Source: Marinosulfonomonas sp.
GTDB taxonomy: Bacteria; Pseudomonadota; Alphaproteobacteria; Rhodobacterales; Rhodobacteraceae
Assembly: GCA_019090845.1 (NCBI GenBank)
Contig: JAHRVD010000105.1
Coordinates: forward strand, 1 to 7,587
Length of the DNA stretch: 7,587 nt
Reading direction: 5' to 3'
Each line of letters opens with the position of its first letter. Positions within the stretch are counted from its first letter, which is position 1. The notes below the pieces were generated by a model. That model saw nothing but the letters and a program-made list of their open reading frames with translations. It was not told the origin of the DNA and ran no database searches. The position numbers were made by a program, and so were the translations under genes. Positions 6,876 to 7,587 of the stretch are shown here, in pieces.

Positions 6876-6893
6876 ACAACAAGGCTCTGTTGT
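6876..6893. promoter_or_regulatory. Inverted repeat ACAACA-N6-TGTTGT in the divergent dsbA-like/amidase region
   Basis: Perfect six-base arms with a six-base spacer lie about 115 bases upstream of the dsbA-like start and about 125 bases upstream of the amidase start. The layout fits a dimeric regulator site or a small hairpin. On the minus strand a weak promoter-like pair (TTGTTG, 18 bases, TATTCT) overlaps its edge. No regulator can be named. Confidence 0.3.
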
Positions 6894-6963
6894 CATAATC
6901 CCCGGATCGTGATCGTTGTGGGCGCAAATTCCGCTGCCAAACCGGTTTCAGGCGCGAAATTGC

Positions 6964-6981
6964 ATTCCCAGCGATTCCCAG
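6964..6981 (+). repeat. Tandem ATTCCCAG repeat at the amidase promoter
   Basis: ATTCCCAG occurs at 6964-6971 and again at 6974-6981, a period of ten bases, about one DNA helical turn. The first copy contains the proposed -35 hexamer TTCCCA and the second lies inside the spacer. Chance is possible for an eight-base repeat, but the phasing and position suggest a regulator site. Confidence 0.4.
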
Positions 6982-6993
6982 AGCGGCTATACT
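6965..6993 (+). promoter_or_regulatory. Candidate sigma70-type promoter for the amidase gene
   Basis: TTCCCA (6965-6970, four of six to TTGACA) and TATACT (6988-6993, five of six to TATAAT) are exactly 17 bases apart. Transcription would begin near 7000, giving a leader of about 19 bases before the ATG at 7019. The strong -10 is the best single promoter element in this divergent region. Confidence 0.5.
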
Positions 6994-7018
6994 GAAAAAA
7001 ACAGACCGAATGGCGTGT

Positions 7019-7587
7019 ATGAGCAGAATAATCGTGATCCTTTTGGCCGGGCTGATGTTGGGCGCAACTGGTGGAGTGGCCCGGGACCTAAGTGCACTGG
7101 CCCGCATTATTCCTGACCAGTCCCACCTGATCGAGGACGCCGATGGCGTTGATCTGCAACTGTCCATGACGCAAGGCGTGCCTTACCGAATTTTCACCCT
7201 GACCAAGCCATATCGCATGGTGATTGATTTCAACGAGCTGAACTGGTCCGGGTTGCAGCCCAAAAAATTCGATCAGGCCGCCAGCGTGGTTGGTTTGCGC
7301 GCCGGGGTGTTTCGCCCCGGTTGGACCCGGATGGTGCTGGAACTAAGCCAGCCAATGGCGCTGACAAGTGCCCAACTGGTCACGCACCCTGACCAAAGCG
7401 TGGTTGTAAGTGTTCGTTTGCACCCCACCAGCGCCACAGATTTCGGCCAAAATGCAGGCGCCCCGGCGGGGGCATTATATGGCCAGCCGTCGGCAAGTCT
7501 TGCAACCGCAACGCCCAAACACCGGCAAACCGGGAACAGCCCGTTGGTTGTGGTGCTCGACCCCGGCCACGGCGGCGTCGATCCCGG
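7019..7587 (+). CDS. Exported AMIN-domain N-acetylmuramoyl-L-alanine amidase, 3' end outside the window
   Basis: Predicted periplasmic zinc amidase that cuts the bond between N-acetylmuramic acid and L-alanine in peptidoglycan, typically for daughter-cell separation (AmiC-like). The frame is open to the window edge, with 189 full codons visible. It starts with a signal peptide (residues 1-21, MSRIIVILLAGLMLGATGGVA). An AMIN-type targeting domain follows at about 40-135 (VPYRIFTLTKPYRMVIDFNE at 54-73, GVFRPGWTRMVLEL at 96-109), then a low-complexity linker (about 136-172). The Amidase_3 catalytic domain begins at VVVLDPGHGGVDP (177-189), which carries the first zinc ligand, H184. An in-frame ATG at 7010 would add three residues (MAC); neither start has a good Shine-Dalgarno. 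I prefer 7019 because the likely transcript begins near 7000. The rest of the catalytic domain cannot be checked here. Confidence 0.92.
   Translation, partial: MSRIIVILLAGLMLGATGGVARDLSALARIIPDQSHLIEDADGVDLQLSMTQGVPYRIFTLTKPYRMVIDFNELNWSGLQPKKFDQAASVVGLRAGVFRPGWTRMVLELSQPMALTSAQLVTHPDQSVVVSVRLHPTSATDFGQNAGAPAGALYGQPSASLATATPKHRQTGNSPLVVVLDPGHGGVDP

Noticed and set aside
6762..6896. Upstream extension of the dsbA-like protein by 45 residues
   Set aside because: The internal ATG at 6761 has a good ribosome site and starts a proper signal peptide; the extension would bury it.

Overview
The window looks like chromosomal DNA of a marine alphaproteobacterium of the order Rhodobacterales (Roseobacter or Rhodobacter group). 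The main reason is the 5-aminolevulinate synthase: its 407-residue length, its N-terminus and its PLP-lysine position (K248) match the Rhodobacter HemA enzymes as I recall them. The other proteins also read as typical Rhodobacterales versions. Base composition is moderately GC-rich and even, with no transposase, integrase, tRNA, rRNA, CRISPR array or prophage gene visible.

Layout. (1) Positions 1-1898, minus strand: an M20-family metallopeptidase/dipeptidase gene followed 21 bases later by a quinone-oxidoreductase-like gene that runs off the left edge; probably one transcript. (2) Positions 1899-2198: a divergent regulatory region between the peptidase gene and hemA. It holds a possible sigma70-type promoter for the peptidase and, for hemA, an FNR-like box placed as in a class II FNR-activated promoter. 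(3) Positions 2199-5954, plus strand: hemA (TTG start), a rodZ-type membrane helix-turn-helix protein, and ispG, separated by gaps of 112 and 107 bases. The rodZ-ispG pairing is also found in E. coli. (4) Positions 6015-6761, minus strand: an exported DsbA/ScsC-like thiol-disulfide protein, convergent with ispG. (5) Positions 6762-7018: a second divergent regulatory region. (6) Position 7019 to the right edge, plus strand: an exported AMIN-domain N-acetylmuramoyl-L-alanine amidase, cut off just inside its catalytic domain.

How the genes fit together. hemA starts tetrapyrrole synthesis by the C4 (Shemin) route. ispG performs an iron-sulfur-dependent step of the MEP isoprenoid pathway; in phototrophic members both would feed bacteriochlorophyll and carotenoid synthesis. 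rodZ and the amidase concern cell shape and peptidoglycan, and the DsbA-like protein handles periplasmic disulfides. These are core housekeeping genes. I did not find an undescribed system. The points worth a second look are regulatory: the hemA promoter and TTG start, palindromes before rodZ, repeats at the amidase promoter, and an N-terminal helical extension on the DsbA-like protein that may mediate oligomerization.
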